Origin: Tulasnella sp. 424
Lineage: Eukaryota; Basidiomycota; Agaricomycetes; Cantharellales; Tulasnellaceae
Length of the DNA stretch: 64,000 bases
Direction: 5' to 3'
Assembly: GCA_019633425.1 (NCBI GenBank)
Contig: WSUB01000030.1
Coordinates: forward strand, 1-64,000
Part shown: in pieces, positions 49,097 through 61,973 of the stretch
Numbering within the stretch: position 1 is the first letter of the stretch
Layout: each line of letters starts with the position of its first letter
Notes under the pieces: generated by a model
Database searches by the model: none
What the model saw: only the letters and a program-made list of their open reading frames with translations
What the model was told of the DNA's origin: nothing
Translations under genes and position numbers: made by a program

Positions 49097-50162
49097 GGAG
49101 GGCTCTTTCAGTGGTTTAGCTGGGTGGTGAGTGTGGCGCGCGCCGAGTCGCATTTGGCGATGCGCGTCGTCGGCATCACACAATCCAGTTAGGTCTGCCC
49201 TCTTGACTTTCCCTTTCCCTGCCTTTCCTTCTCATTCCGTTCCGTCTCCTTTTCCGATCCGCGGTTCTTTGGGGTTTCATATCTTATTCTGTGCCGAGTT
49301 TGTCTGTTTCTTGTCGTTCACCTCGCCTCGCCTTGTCCACCTCCCATACCAGTTCACTTCCACCCCCACTGGCAGTACCCACCCACACATTCCATCCCAT
49401 AATCTGTCCCTTCCACGACATTTTAACCCCCCCAAAAAGGCGCTTTACGTCGCGCCTGTCGATTGATGCTGTACCTGAGCGTCGTTCCTGTCTTTTCTGT
49501 CTGCAATATTGACGATGACGAGCAGTAGTACTTAGATAACAATAGAGGCATTTTGCCATAATTTGATGATCGTGCACAATTATCCGGTTTCAGTTCTCTA
49601 GAAAGTTTATCGACCGAAATGGGCCTCGATATGGTCACTCCACGTGCAGCCCATTTAAAAGAAATACTGGTTAAAGAGATCCTGCTGACGAGCGAGCTTT
49701 AGAGATTCATATGGAGGTAGCTGGAGGGTGTGAATTGAAGTGAATGGCAACGGAAAGGTTGTTTCGTGGCGAGTCTCGGAACGCTGTGCAAGCAGGCGAG
49801 CGAGATTCTGGACTGGACTGAAGGAATCCCCCGTGGACTCTTTCCTGCTGTCTCCTCGTCACCCCTCTTCCCAACCTCCCTCTCTACCTCCTCCCCTTCC
49901 CTCTCATCGCCCACAGCGGCATCAGGGACTATTTCAGTTTCACTCAAACCACGACTTTTATTTCAATAAGAGGTGCGCGTCTTTCCGTTGTCGACAACGA
50001 GACAAAAAGACTCTCAAGTTTTTCAAAGTCGTATCCTAAATCCCGCTAATCTGAAGCCTTCACCCTTCCCTCCTCTCCGTGTTACCAGCTACTCAAACCC
50101 CTTCCACTTTTTCTCTTCCTCATCTCTTCGTTCTCTTTCCCACTCACAATCCCCTTCATCCA
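49097..50162. other. Intergenic; pyrimidine-rich leader of PBP1
   Basis: About 1.07 kb. The segments 49,200-49,440 and 49,840-50,160 are C/T-rich. The rest shows no supported gene. A long leader for the ataxin-2 gene is plausible. Confidence 0.5.
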
Positions 50163-53100
50163 ATGTCTACACCAAGAGGAAAGGGCCCACGGAAGGATGG
50201 GCCTCCTCAGTCTCAACGAGGGTAGGTGAAACCTGCTGTCTACACTTGCACAGCTCGACTTGCCTTTCTATCGAAGAGAGGCGGGCGATCCCTGGACCTT
50301 TCCCTGCAAACTCGCTCACCCTCACACGTTCTCCTCTTCTACACAGACGAGGAGGCGGTCCTGGCGGTAGCGGCGGCGCCTGGCGCGGTCATAACCCGTC
50401 CATCATGCCGACCTTCAACCCCCGCACTCCTTCTCCCATGATGGCCCCTCCGACTCCAAATTCAGCAAATGGCGGTCCTAACCAACCTGGCTACCCTAAT
50501 ACATTTGCTGGCCAGAACGACGCAGCGAAAGCTAGCATGTCTCCCCCTCCCGCTGCCACAACAACACTACCCCCGGCGGACCTCATCGTATGTCTCTTCT
50601 CCCTACCCAATTCAAATTATAGTTGGGGAAATTTCGTCCACAATCAACTGACGATATCGCCCTCTTCTATCCCACAAAACTTCTGTCAATGCCATGATCA
50701 TCGTTGCTGCATAAATCGCAATTTCGTGTGGTTGACAGGGTTCCGCCATCGTCGTCACCACCAACACCGGAATCCGTTACGAAGGTATACTGTCCCCGAA
50801 CGAACACTCTCACCCTGGAATCAACCTACGCGATGCCAAGGATATCGTCAACCCCGGTTCTGCTCTCATCCCGACTTACTTCATCCCTCTTCAGCAAGTT
50901 GCCAACTGGAAGAAACCCGACCCTCCACCAGCACCTTCAACAAACGGAACAAAAGTCCTTGACAGTAAGTCTTCACACTCTTGCGATAGGGCAGATAAAG
51001 TCCCAAAGCACCCTCTGGATATCTGACCACGCGACCGTTTAAATCTGAAGCCTTCCGGACGGACGGAGACATCAGCTCTACGTCCAGCAAACCACGCGAA
51101 CGCGAACTACAGGCCTGGAAACCCGATTCGGGGGCACAGTACGCTGATACCAATGGAATCGGGCGTGATACTCTCACATTTGGCTCTGCTCAACCAAACG
51201 GGCAGTGGGATCAATTCGCTGTCAACGAACAACTCTTTGGCATTACCACGGACTACAACGAAGACATCTATACGACAAAACTCAACAGAAACACTTCGGA
51301 CTATAAGGAGAAGGAGCGGAAGGCGCAACAGCTTGCTGATGAGATTCAAGGAGTACGCGAGTCTCGCACCGCACCGGTTTCCATCAGGTGAACTGACGCC
51401 GAGCTTGTCGTTTATAGTCCACCGCGTCAAACCCCCACCTCCGAGAAGAGCGAAACCAAGGCGATGCTGCCGGAAATGAAGAAGACAAGTGCGTTCATCA
51501 TTTGTCTTTACCAATATTCTCACTGACGCAACTGACCTGAAACAGGTATGGTGCTGTTGTCCGTAGTCCAGGTGCCTATGTTCCTCCAGGCGCCCGGCGT
51601 TCAAATGACGGAGGGATAGCGAGCAAGTCTCCACCGCCAACTGCTGCTACTCCACCAATACCAAAGGTGTCGATCAATCCCCCTGAAGGAACGGCGGAAC
51701 GTCCGGCGGAGCAACCGAATGGAACAAGCCAGTCTACGCCGAACGGGACAAGCGAACAAACTACCACCACCCCACCCAATGGCGCCAACGGTAGCAAGGT
51801 AATTAGGGCTTGAGACCGGTCGTCGAACGCCACTGATAGGGGATGTTTTCGACTATTAAGCCGAAGGATCTCGGCGTCATTGCTAGCTTCCGTGATTTCG
51901 TCAGTAGTGAAAAGGAAAGGATGACACAGAAGAAGCAAGCGCTCGTGAAGCACGAGAAGGACAAGAGGTTGAGTGAACTCATTGAATTCAGCAAGAGCTT
52001 TAAGGTTGGTACTTGTTATGGGCGACCAGTGACTCGCAGCTCACAACTCCGCCATGCAGTTGAAGCAAACCATCCCGGATGACCTCGTTCCCATCCTTGC
52101 GAAAGATCAGGACAAGCAAAAGGCTATCGTGGAGAAGGCAGCTAAAGATGCTGAGGACAGGAAAGCTCGGATGATTGGTGTTGCTATCCCACCGCCTGCT
52201 GGAGCCTTGCCCATTCCCAACACGATTCCCGTTCCCCCGCCGGCGCCGGCCTCCGCTAGCTCAAAGGTTGCCAATAGGGCTTCCATTGTCCCACCCATCC
52301 CACCGTTCAAGGGAGGACCTGCCAAGACTGCTGTTCCCGCTGGAGCCAAGCCCGGTGGAAGCAGCGCTTCACCCGGTTCTGGGTCTAATACAGCCATCGC
52401 TTCCCCGAAGGCCGGTGCCGCTGGTGCGCAGAAGAGAGTCCCGATCCAGATGTCGATCCAAAAGATCCCGCCGTTCGATCCGAGCAAGAGGAAGAACCTC
52501 GACCCTAACGCACCAGCAGCTAGCTCCTCTCCTTCCAACGGAGCGACCACCCCTGTTAGCCCTGGGCTTGCACCTACTCCGTCGAAGTTGAATGCCAATG
52601 CTTCAGCGTTCAACCCGAAGGCACCGACGTTCAAGCCTGTGAGCTCTGTGGTCAGTGATTACATGCTGAACATTTCGTCTCGCCATAATCGCTTACGCTT
52701 CACGCTCTGTAGGGAGGACCCAGTCCTGCACCTTCTGGATCTTCTGATAAGCCTGCAGAGGCTGTCTCGCCAAACCCTTACTTCGGTGTTCGGGTTATCA
52801 AGAAGCAGCCTGTGCATGTCAAGGACGACTTCAATCCGTTCAAGTACAACAAGGTCTCTGATGCCGGCGCAGTTCGTAAGTTGCCTTTCTACCTCTTCCC
52901 TCCATAAACGGGCTGTTTTATTAACTAAATTTGCGATCAAGCCGCCGTTTGGCCATTTACTGGCAAGAAGTATATGCAAATGTTCCCTGTCATCCCTCAC
53001 CCTCCTCCGGTCCCTCCTCACCAGCCAGCACCCCCGCCATACGAAGAAGATCCTAACACTCAGGCCGCCCAAGCCGCTCGTATGGGTTATCCTATGATGT

Positions 53101-53771
53101 TCTATGGCTATCCTCCTTATGGTGGCGCACCGGTGAGTGGGGCTCGCGCGATACACAAAGGACTTGGAAGCTGATCGTTCCTTGATTAGCCTCCACCTCA
53201 GCATATGATGGCTGCACCAAACCCCGCTCCCCCGGGCGGTTACATGGGCAGTCCTTACATGCAGCCTATGGCTTATTCTCCATCTGTTCCACCAAATGGC
53301 GCTCGTATGTTGCACCATTCTTGGTCGTTGAGATGGTCAAAACCTGACTGACTGTTATGTTTGTTCCAGCCATGTACCCCCCTCCTCCCATGCCCGGAAT
53401 GCCACGTGAGTTTCATCCCGCTTGTCTTCGAGAATTATGACTGATTATTGGCGTGTGTAGCGAACCAACCATATATGCCTCCTCCGCAACAACAGGGTGG
53501 GTTCCCCCCGAACGGCGGCCATCGTGGATCTATGCCCCCAACACCGATGCCACAACATGCATACGCTGCGTATCACCATCAAAGTCCGCATAGTAAGTTG
53601 AACCCCCGATTTCGGGACAATATCCGACCTCGACTGACTTCCGATCGATGCTCAGTGGCCCACCAGCATGCTCTACCATATGGCATGATGATGCCTCCCA
53701 CCGGACCGCCGGTACCCCACGGCTACGACGCACAGCAGCAGGGGCCGAACCCTATGGGTGTCGGACACTGA
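50163..53771 (+). CDS. PBP1: Ataxin-2/Pbp1 homologue, poly(A)-binding-protein-associated regulator
   Basis: Fourteen exons from 50163..50221 through 53656..53771 give 882 residues. The Lsm-type ataxin domain begins GSAIVVTTNTGIRYEGILS (about 101-170). The LsmAD domain contains WDQFAVNEQLFGITTDYNED (about 226-276) followed by SNPHLREERN. A PAM2 motif for the PABP MLLE domain, NPKAPTFKP, is at about 624-632. The C-terminus is Pro/Gln/Met-rich and disordered. Family members act in mRNA stability, stress granules and TORC1 control. Large exons are 50347..50587, 50739..50964, 51051..51352 and 52060..52638. All domains are present and in order. Confidence 0.92.
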
Positions 53772-54092
53772 GGAAAGGGTTTCCGGTAGGATACAGCAGT
53801 TCGGATTCATTGCATTGCACCCCATTCCCTCTCATCTTCGCTCACATTATTTACCGAGCTGTAAACCCTACCTTACTGCCTAATCCTACGGTTCACCGGG
53901 TCGTCTGTAATATTTCTCGTATTTAGGGTTCGGGCGTTGTTTTTCGTGGGAGATATCGCGTAAGGCGCCAACAGACACCAATGATTCTGATCTTGAACTT
54001 CCATTCTAACGCGCATCCCGATCGTGACCACTACGAAGCGCCCCGTGCACTCCCCAGTTTCGGTTTTACAGGCAGTGCCTTTGGAAGCTATC
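53772..54092. other. Intergenic, nothing recognised
   Basis: A 321-base gap holding the PBP1 3' UTR and the CutC promoter. No RNA gene or repeat is seen. Confidence 0.5.
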
Positions 54093-55286
54093 ATGTCCCT
54101 GGCAACCGCCGACAGGCTCAGATTAGAAGTTTGTGTGGATTCGCTGGAATCAGCCCTGCAGTGCGTGTTGGCCAAGTCTGGGAACCAGTTTCCTCGCGAA
54201 TTGACGGCCTAACCTTTGCAGAGCCCGAGATGGTGGGGCTGATCGGTTGGAAGTTTGCTCGTCCTTGCTATATGGAGGAGGGATGACACCGAGTTATGGA
54301 TTAGTTAAAGCCATCCAGCAAGTTTGTCAGGCCCCCCTAATGGTAATGTCTCAGATCCTCGAAATTGCTCAGATGCTGATAAGGTCAACCGGTGACTTCC
54401 CCAGGTTATGATCCGTCCGCGGGTGGGCGATTTTGTTTACTCGAACGACGAGGTCCGAGTGATGGAAGAAGATATTCGAGCGTTCAAATTGCTCGGTGTT
54501 CAAGGCTTTGTCTTCGGCATTCTGACGTCGAGTGGTGAGGTGGACCGCACACAGACACAAAGGTATGAGCTCAGCGGTATCGGAGACGTGCTGATATCGA
54601 CGACTTGAAGGCTCGTGGAGGTAGCCCGGCCCCGCGAAGGTAGGAGTTTCCCCCAACGAGAGACCCCATGGGTTCGTCTTATTCATGGAGATACAGTGAC
54701 TTTTCACAGGGCATTTGACATGACGACAGATTTCATGGACTGTGAGTGACCATTGTCCGGAAGCCTCCACAGAACTGCCAACTGAACGGCTCCTAAGCGT
54801 ACCGATCCGTGGCGTCGATCCAAGGAGTTAACCGCATCCTGACCAGGTATTCCGCCATTTCAAAAGACCGAGCGAAATTTGACCCGGGCGTTTTGTAGTG
54901 GTCTGACACCGAAGTTGATGGATGGGGGACTTGGCACGTTGGCACGTTGCCTCCCACTCACAACTCGGTCCCCAGGAGCAGTCAATTTTGACTCTCAGAC
55001 AGCACCACAGATCCTACCTGGGAGTGGAATCAACGCTAACACGATCAAGAACGTTATTGAAGTGCTATGGCCCCTCGGCACAACCGAGTACCATCTCAGC
55101 GGTGGGCAGGTCATCCAGGGGCAAGAGAGTTCTGAATCTAGAGTTGGCGCCGAAAGAAGCCTAGAAGAGATGGGCATGGGCTCTTCGGGACTGTGGATGA
55201 CACAGGCAGATGTATTGCGGGAGGTCCGACGGGTCGCTGCGCAAACTATCGAAGATCTAAGGGACAGATCCTCTGTCGAACGATGA
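54093..55286 (+). CDS. CutC family protein (copper homeostasis)
   Basis: Seven exons, 54093..54160, 54222..54342, 54405..54562, 54610..54638, 54697..54741, 54798..54846 and 54899..55286, give 285 residues. The order of motifs follows CutC: LEVCVDSLESA, GGADRLEVCSSL, GGMTPSYGLVKA, VMIRPRVGDFVYS, LLGVQGFVFGIL, VTFHRAFDMT, and ILPGSGINANTI, on a TIM-barrel pattern. CutC proteins are linked to copper handling, though a purely metabolic role has also been proposed. The residues GTLARCLPLTTRSPGA near the last third diverge and may hide a small unrecognised intron. The stop is 34 bases from that of the convergent V-ATPase gene. Confidence 0.88.
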
Positions 55287-55320
55287 ACAACGAAGGAGCC
55301 CATCCTGCAAGACAAGCGCG

Positions 55321-56182
55321 TTACATAGTGCAAATGCCGTCGGAGAGCTGGTTGGCTCTGGAGGACATGACCAAGGCCACGATAAGCCCTGTCGCGAATA
55401 ATCAGTATTGTACGGTCCAATATGAATGGAAGCTGTAAAAGGCCAGTGCTTACCGTATAGTCCAAGAACTTCAGCAAAGATGAGAATTAGAACCTATGCG
55501 TTCTAGTTAGCATCCACCGAGAGACAGATTGAAGACGACTGGGCAATCACCATTCCCATGAAGAGCCTTGGTTGCTGACCAGCGCCACGAACACCAGCGT
55601 CGCCAACAATCCCAATAGCAAAGCCGGCAGCGAGTCCTGACAATCCAACGGCGAGGCCCGCCGAAAGATGCATGAAGCCTTGATACAGTGACATGATGGG
55701 ACGGACTGGCAACTCCCGACGTCAGGATATGAGGCAAAGGCTTCGGAATGATCAGCACTGACTGTTATCGTGGATCATGACCGATATGACCAGTCCATAG
55801 ATGCCAACGATACCGGCCATGACAATAGGGATACACAAGTTGATCATCATGTCCGGCCGGAGGAGCGCTGCAGCCGTGATACCAACGCTGGACTTGGCGG
55901 TCCCGTAACTATCCGAAGCATATCAACTGAGAAGGGTATCCAGAAGCCAGAAATTTCGAAGGCCTTACCTAGCTCCGAAAGCTTCAAGGAATGCGAAATA
56001 GTGGACGTTAGCTGACCTGCCTCCTTTTCCGCCCTCCTTCGCACTGACCACAGAACACCATAGCGCACATCACACCCTTTTGGTCGAAAAACAAGTATTA
56101 GCAAAAACCTTGGGCTGGTACTTTTCCGGCAACGAACCATGGCGGAGAAGAAAGGAGCGTAAACTGGGCAAAGATCTGACAT
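55321..56182 (-). CDS. VMA3: V-ATPase proteolipid subunit c
   Basis: Seven exons, 56182..56138, 56076..56049, 55981..55969, 55908..55763, 55705..55551, 55493..55454 and 55388..55321, give 164 residues. The product starts [15 protein letters not shown] and has four membrane segments with [45 protein letters not shown] and [18 protein letters not shown]. The proton-carrying glutamate falls at residue 137, as in yeast Vma3. The [12 protein letters not shown] start favours subunit c over c'. It forms the rotor ring of the vacuolar proton pump. Exon 3 is only 13 bases, but it is required to restore GASYG in phase. Confidence 0.93.
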
Positions 56183-57572
56183 ATTCTAGAGAGGCAGTGT
56201 AAGAATGCAGGTGTAGATGGTTTGTCTTGGCTGAAAATATGTTATCACGTCCTAAAGATATAGCCAGGTAGGACAGGGGGATGGTCGACGCGCAGTGTGG
56301 AAGGATAAGCCTTGGGGATGCAGCTGCGCCCCTTCGGGCTCCGGCGCAGTCAAGGATTTTCCCGCAGGAGATCGCATTGCGGCGTGCACAATCCGCGTAT
56401 GCATCACAGGCGAGACAACGCTAGAGTCGAGGTGAAGACTCAATTTCCGACCAAAACGACAATTTGGACAAGTTATTGACTGCGGCTGGCCTGGGCTGTT
56501 GTTGTTAACGATGCCAAGCAAACCATTTTCCCAGCACCCTAGCAAGGAATCGTACGACGTAGGAGGTAGTTTTGATTCTTTTTTTTGAGGCCCGACAAGA
56601 GCTTCTAAACGCAGAAGAGCCCAAATTAACTGCGCTGCGCTTTGGTTCTTGGTCATTCTGATGTTACAAGAAGCGACTTTACCTTGTGCGTTGTTTAGAT
56701 GTTGCAGGCGAGATTTTGTCAGACGATGGTCACGAGATCCTGGGCCGTCGTCTCCATTGACATACCGCGGTACGATGGTCATTTTAACCTTAACGTTGGT
56801 GAGCGCGAGCTGTCCTCCCTGGCAGGACGAAAGGAACTGAAGTGGGGCAGGCCTGGTGGGCGTTTCCGCGTCTGAGGTCTTAGGTCGCCAAATAATTTGA
56901 ACGTGAGCTAATTCAAAGATTTCTGATAAGGTGCCGTGAATCTGAAGAAGCAGTATTCCTCGGATCCCTGCCACTCAGTTGAGCCTTCGTTGATTTGACC
57001 GCGGTGAGGGTTTGCTGCCTGGCGATAGCTCAGGGGTTGTGGAAGGGAAAGGATATATACAGCTGTTGTAGATAGCTCAGAATAGTGAATATAAGTCGTA
57101 TTTTGAAAGCTTAAAATGGAACCAGACATTTTCATTTTGTCCGTTAGAAGGCACCGAAGGGACAGGTAACTACTGTCTGGCTCTGTCAAAGAGAGATATT
57201 TTGTCTCGACATTTAGAAAATCCTTCAGAAAAGAACTATTCACTAAGCCTTTGTTAGGAACCTTAAATCAGGGTGGACTTGCTCCCTGTCGTTGATAGGA
57301 TTGCGTACAGAGCCGGGTGCCGCTGGAGCACGCAGAAGTGTTCAAGAAACCAGGAGACGTCAAGGTCCTAAAGTGCCATTCAGTGCAAGGGAGCGAACAT
57401 CAAAATTGCCTCTTTGGGATGAGATTGTATTCCTGGGAGTCAAGACTTTACTAACCGCGGCCGTCGAGATACAAATTCCTGTAAATAATTAATTCCCCGC
57501 CTTTTCTCTTCCACCACCAACTTGTCCACCTCTTAGACTCACCACCCCACCCCACAGACCAACCTCAACACA
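56183..57572. other. Intergenic with one unassigned 240-codon minus frame
   Basis: About 1.4 kb. The minus strand is open for 240 codons at 56974..56252. The product has no recognised motif, and its composition does not look clearly coding. It could be a real orphan gene or chance. Nothing else is seen. Confidence 0.35.
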
Positions 57573-58499
57573 ATGAACTTCCAAGCCATGTATGTTGATG
57601 ACTCCCGCTCGCGCGACGTAACGAGCTTGTGTAGACCTAGCGTTGAGGGCGAACCACTCACCGAGTCTTCCCCCCATAGGTACCCCAACTCTTACATCGA
57701 TGACATTAGCCCCGTCGATGTACTGAGTCATACAAGCATCGATGTCGGAGCTACCGCGTATGCCCCTCAGAACGTCCCCTATATTCAGTACGACTCGTCT
57801 AACAGCGTTTACCCTCCAAAACCACACGGTGACATCTTGGACAGAGCGTTGAGCGATGTTCGAGCCGAGCTTGCGCGTAACAAACGCATCTTAGAGAGGT
57901 CCGAGAATCGCTGCAAGACGCTACGCAAGTCGAACAAAGAGCTCCGCCATCAAGTCAACATCCTCAACACCGAGCTCAGTGCAGAGAAATGGCAACGCAT
58001 CAACTTGGAATCCAAGTGCATTCGCAACAAACTTTTCAAAAGGAAAGCCGAAACGGAACTGGAAGAAGTCACTGCCAAGTATGCCAAGATCGAAAAGGAA
58101 TTGGACTAAGAGAAGGAGATCAGCGCGAATTTGGGCGCCGAAACAAACGCGTTGTACGAACATTACGCATCCACGCATGAGGTCGCAGCCGTCGCGGCTG
58201 CGAGGACCATCGAGCTCGAAGCTCAAATGGCTGCTATGTACGGCACAGCCAGGGAGAGAGCTGAACGTGCCGAACGTGAACAAGAAGAGAGAGAGGCCAA
58301 GGTGAGGTTGGAACAGGACCTCAAGCTTGCAACTACTGCCTGGCAGGCTGTCGAGAATGAGAATGAGAGGCTCCGCGCCGTCGTTCGCTCCCTTGAGAAT
58401 CAATTGCCAGGTGGAGCCTTCTCCATCAAGACGGACTGGAAGAAACTTCAATCCAGACCTAAGAAACTCTTCATCAAGGACGAGGAGGAAGACTACTGA
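57573..58499 (+). pseudogene. Coiled-coil protein frame interrupted by an in-frame TAA
   Basis: Frame 57573-58499 would encode 308 residues but for TAA at 58107-58109. Upstream, residues 1-178 end with a coiled coil (ELEEVTAKYAKIEKELD). Downstream the same frame resumes at once with EKEISANLGAE and continues as coiled coil (RAEREQEEREAKVRLEQ) to the acidic end KDEEEDY. The heptad-like charged pattern runs through the stop, so the two halves were one protein. No GT..AG intron of usable size and phase removes the TAA. It is a recent nonsense allele, readthrough, or a sequencing error. I recognise no family. Confidence 0.7.
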
Positions 58500-59008
58500 G
58501 CCTTGCCCTTCGTCCACTGAGTCGATGCAAGGTAGTATCTCACCACTCAGTTTTCTTCCTCTAAACCAGCCCCCGCTCAACCTGTTTTCTCAAGAACCAA
58601 GTCTCGTGTTTCTTGTTCCTTCAATTTCCTGCTGCAATCTAACTGTTGAGGAAGGCGCGCTCGCTGCGTGCTTTCCGTTCATCGTTCTTCAACTTGTACT
58701 CCTGATATATACTTTGTAGTTGACATTGTCGTAGGAATACATTTCTCCGTTGTGCTGTTCTATAACTCGCGTGCGTGCGTCACAAGATTCGGTCACAATA
58801 AGATGTACAGTAAGTCTCCTTGAGAGAATTCCATACGACAACATTGCGGTATATCGAGCTACACATAGCAAAAAAAAAGAGCGAATTGAACAGAAAATCG
58901 ATAAAATGAAAGGGGGTAAAAACAGGAGATTCGAAAAGCTTATACGCCAACTGTCTTTTTTTCTTAGAAACGAGATCCTATGTACATATTCCAAAAATGT
59001 GTCCGAAA
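58500..59008. other. Intergenic between convergent genes
   Basis: 509 bases containing an A-run at about 58,870-58,880. It probably holds 3' UTRs. No gene is supported. Confidence 0.5.
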
Positions 59009-61800
59009 TCAAATACCATAAGGACCAACATACTCCTCGTCCTCCATCCAAGCCTGTCCGATCACGACTTTCTTTCCCTTTCCATCGGCCCAGCTGCTCC
59101 TCCGACTCCGCTTCGTGCCAGTCGAGCTCACAGAGTCTCGTCGGTCGCCTACGGCAGTCGACTTGCTGCTACTCGCTGCTCCCCATCCGCCCAACGTCGT
59201 GGTTTCTCGTTCGGTTTTGGAGGGGACGACAAAGTATCGCTCAATGAGAGGCTTCGGTGGGGGTTGAGGATGGATGAGTTGGTGGATGGACAGGTTGGAC
59301 GTTGCGGATGTGGAGAGACCTGAGCTTCCTGCTGCTGCTGGGGAAGCGGGGGCGTCGAATGGACGGTCCTTGTACTGTATATCAGGTGATGAGAGGAGGG
59401 AGAGCGTGGTTAGCAAACGAGAACTCCCGAATAGAACCCAATCCACGAACAGAGAACTGATGTGTACTAACAGTTTCCAATTCGGGTTTTCCTCTCCATT
59501 TAGCAACCGCTTCGCAGAACTTCAATAGAGTCCGGTCAATGGGTTGAGAAGGATACTTGTGCGCCAAATCATCCAAGTGGTTCGAGAGGTCGCTGATATT
59601 GGGCGAAATGGTAAAGAACTGTTGTGTGATAGGTTAGTCCCACCGCTTCAATCATCTTTTGCTCTCGAGAAGAAGGAATCTGGAAAAAACCCACCTCTGA
59701 GATCCGTTCGGCCATCAAACGCTCATAATCATCCACGGGCATTCCAGTCGCAGTCGACGCCGGAGTAGCGTGTGCGTCCTTCTTGAACCCGAACAAGATA
59801 TGCCATGCGTCGGCCAAATCAGGCATATCATCGGGTTCATAATCCTTCTCGTCTTCCTCATCCAGCATCGCGACGTCCTCGTCATCCCTATTGGTTGAAT
59901 CCTCAGGCGGGACAGCTCCGATACCCACACCCAACAACACCTCCACGGGGTCGGTTCCTTTCCATCCTTTGACGAGGTAACCTTGCAGAACCGCTCGTGT
60001 GAGCAGGCCAGCGAGGAGCTTGTACCAAAGCTTGGTGGGTCGAGCGGCGAGGCGTTTGTCGGTATCTGGGCTATCGTCGTCGGAATCGTACGAATTGTTG
60101 GACAGTGCAGAGGAAGCGCCGTCTCCAGCACCGGAAGTAGCTCTCGCCCTCCCACCACCGACGGAGGACGTCGAAGTGGAACGTTTACGCTTCGCCATCG
60201 CCAACTCGGCCACTTTTTCCGCTCTCTCATCCTCGTGTCTCTCCTCCCTTCCCAGCTCGACAGCCACCAACGCCGAAAGCCTCAAGAACCTCGGCAAGAG
60301 ATCGGTCATCCTGGCTTCTTTGCCTTGGTTCTTACCGTAATAAGGTGCACGTCGGAGCGGAGGTCCAGGAATAGACAACCCCGCGCCAATGGAGGATCGC
60401 GTGCGAGATTTGCTTGTCTTGATTGGCGATTGGGCGTTCAGCGAGGAGACGCAGAAGGAAGAGGGCGGGCAGGTGTACGTGAGATGGTGAGGGCATCTGT
60501 ACGGTCTGCTGCTGCTCGAGCTGCTGCTCGCTCCTCTGGCCATCGTCCCAGCGTTGTACAAGTCCCTCGAACGCCCGACGGCGCGGAAGACGCGCGGGGG
60601 CGGCGGAGGGGGCATGTCTCCTGGAGCGGCGTTCGTCGACGGACCAAACCGCGGCGTGGGACGCGAGGGAGGAGGGAACATCGAACCCGAAGCAGCAGGC
60701 GAAGCAGAGGGGAACGAAGAGGAGGAGGAGGATGAGCCAACATTCGCCAACTGTCCACTGGTCGAAGCAGATGAACGAGAACCGAGCGAACCTCCCAAGG
60801 CCCAAGGTGATTCCGGTCCTGCACCGCGTGGTATTGAGGAAAAGATGCTACCTGCTGGAGGAGGGGGGATTATACTTTGCGCTGGGGGGACGTCTGATCC
60901 CGAGTCCATCGTTGCCGTAAAAGATTGGAAGGAAGGTAAAGTTGGGCGCTGGTTATCGGCATGTTGAGCGAAAGAGGATATTTTAGACAGCACGGATAAT
61001 GCCGGAGAGTACGACGAGAGAGGGGGTGGCGGGGAATGGTAAAAGTGCGTCGCCTCCGCAGCCAGGTCCTTGGGCACGGTGTGTTCGTCCTCTGCAAAGA
61101 CGTCGTTGATGAGACCGGCGAGAGCGAGCCTGAGGCGGACGCCGTTGGGCAAGACTGGCGCAGAGGGGGCTTGGAAGCTCGTGTCGCGGAAGAGGAGGTC
61201 GTCGGCGTCGAACGGGAGTTCCTCGGGGGGTTGCTCTAGCATCGCGCTCAACACCTTTTCGAGTCCGTCCGCCCTGGCCTTGTAGGCTCGGGCGTTCATG
61301 GTGTCTTTGGCACTGCCGTTCGAGGCGGTCCAGTCCATGCACTCCCCGTCGCTGGTGGGGGACAGCTCATCGTCCTCGTCGTCGTCAGAGACTCGTTCCG
61401 GGTCGAGCCCCAATTCGGCTCTGGCCTGAGCGAACCTTGCGCGTGCGTGTAAGCATAGGATGTGGTCGAGGATCAAGGTGCGGGTTGTCTTCTCCTTGGG
61501 CGGGATGGAGTGTAGGTGGTGGGCGTGCTTGTGCTGGGGGCCTTGGAAATTGGACTGATTCAATTGCTGCTGCAGCCTGTTCTCTGGCGAGATGGACATG
61601 GAGTGGTTTGAGGCTCCCGAGGATGGTGGGCCATTGGTGTGAGTCTGCTTGATTGGGATGGGGAAGGATGGACGGGGTCTCTTGCTCATTTCGACGTCTT
61701 GAGGGGAGGGGAAAGTGGCTAGATTCGGGACGAGAATGAAGGGGAGCGTCGTAGAGGTATTATCTAGTTGTATAGGAGGCATTGGAGGGGAGGAAGTCAT
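59009..61800 (-). CDS. Large low-complexity protein of unknown function
   Basis: Three exons, 61800..59695, 59618..59472 and 59374..59009, give 872 residues, all in phase. The sequence alternates conserved-looking helical segments with disordered ones. Helical parts include TRTLILDHILCLHARARFAQ (about 100-120), NGVRLRLALAGLINDVF and LPRFLRLSALVAVELG. A Ser/Pro-rich middle, a short Cys/His cluster YRCPHHLTYTCPPSSFC, and acidic tracts (DEEDEKDYEPDD) complete it. The Lys/Arg-rich clusters suggest a nuclear location. I do not recognise the family. It looks like an Agaricomycete-type regulatory protein, but that is a guess. Confidence 0.75.
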
Positions 61801-61973
61801 TGGTAATGGAGACTAATGCGAATCGAATCGAAAAGTGAGGAACAGAGTTGGGGGACGAAACTTGCATCCAATAGGAAAACATGGCCACAGCAAACATTTC
61901 CCCTTATCGTCCACTCAGCGTCCTCCCCTCTAACTATCTCCGAGTACTACCGATACATCCAGGGGTCACCTGC

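Noticed and set aside
52107..52634. 175-codon minus frame within ataxin-2
   Set aside because: Mirror of the Pro/Ala/Ser-rich exon 8; PAM2 and LsmAD on the plus strand define the real gene.
56252..56974. 240-codon minus frame as a confident gene
   Set aside because: Open but without motif, splicing or convincing composition; kept only as an uncertain note.
59983..60735. 250-codon plus frame opposite the 872-residue gene
   Set aside because: Antisense shadow, Arg/Gly-rich, with no motif.
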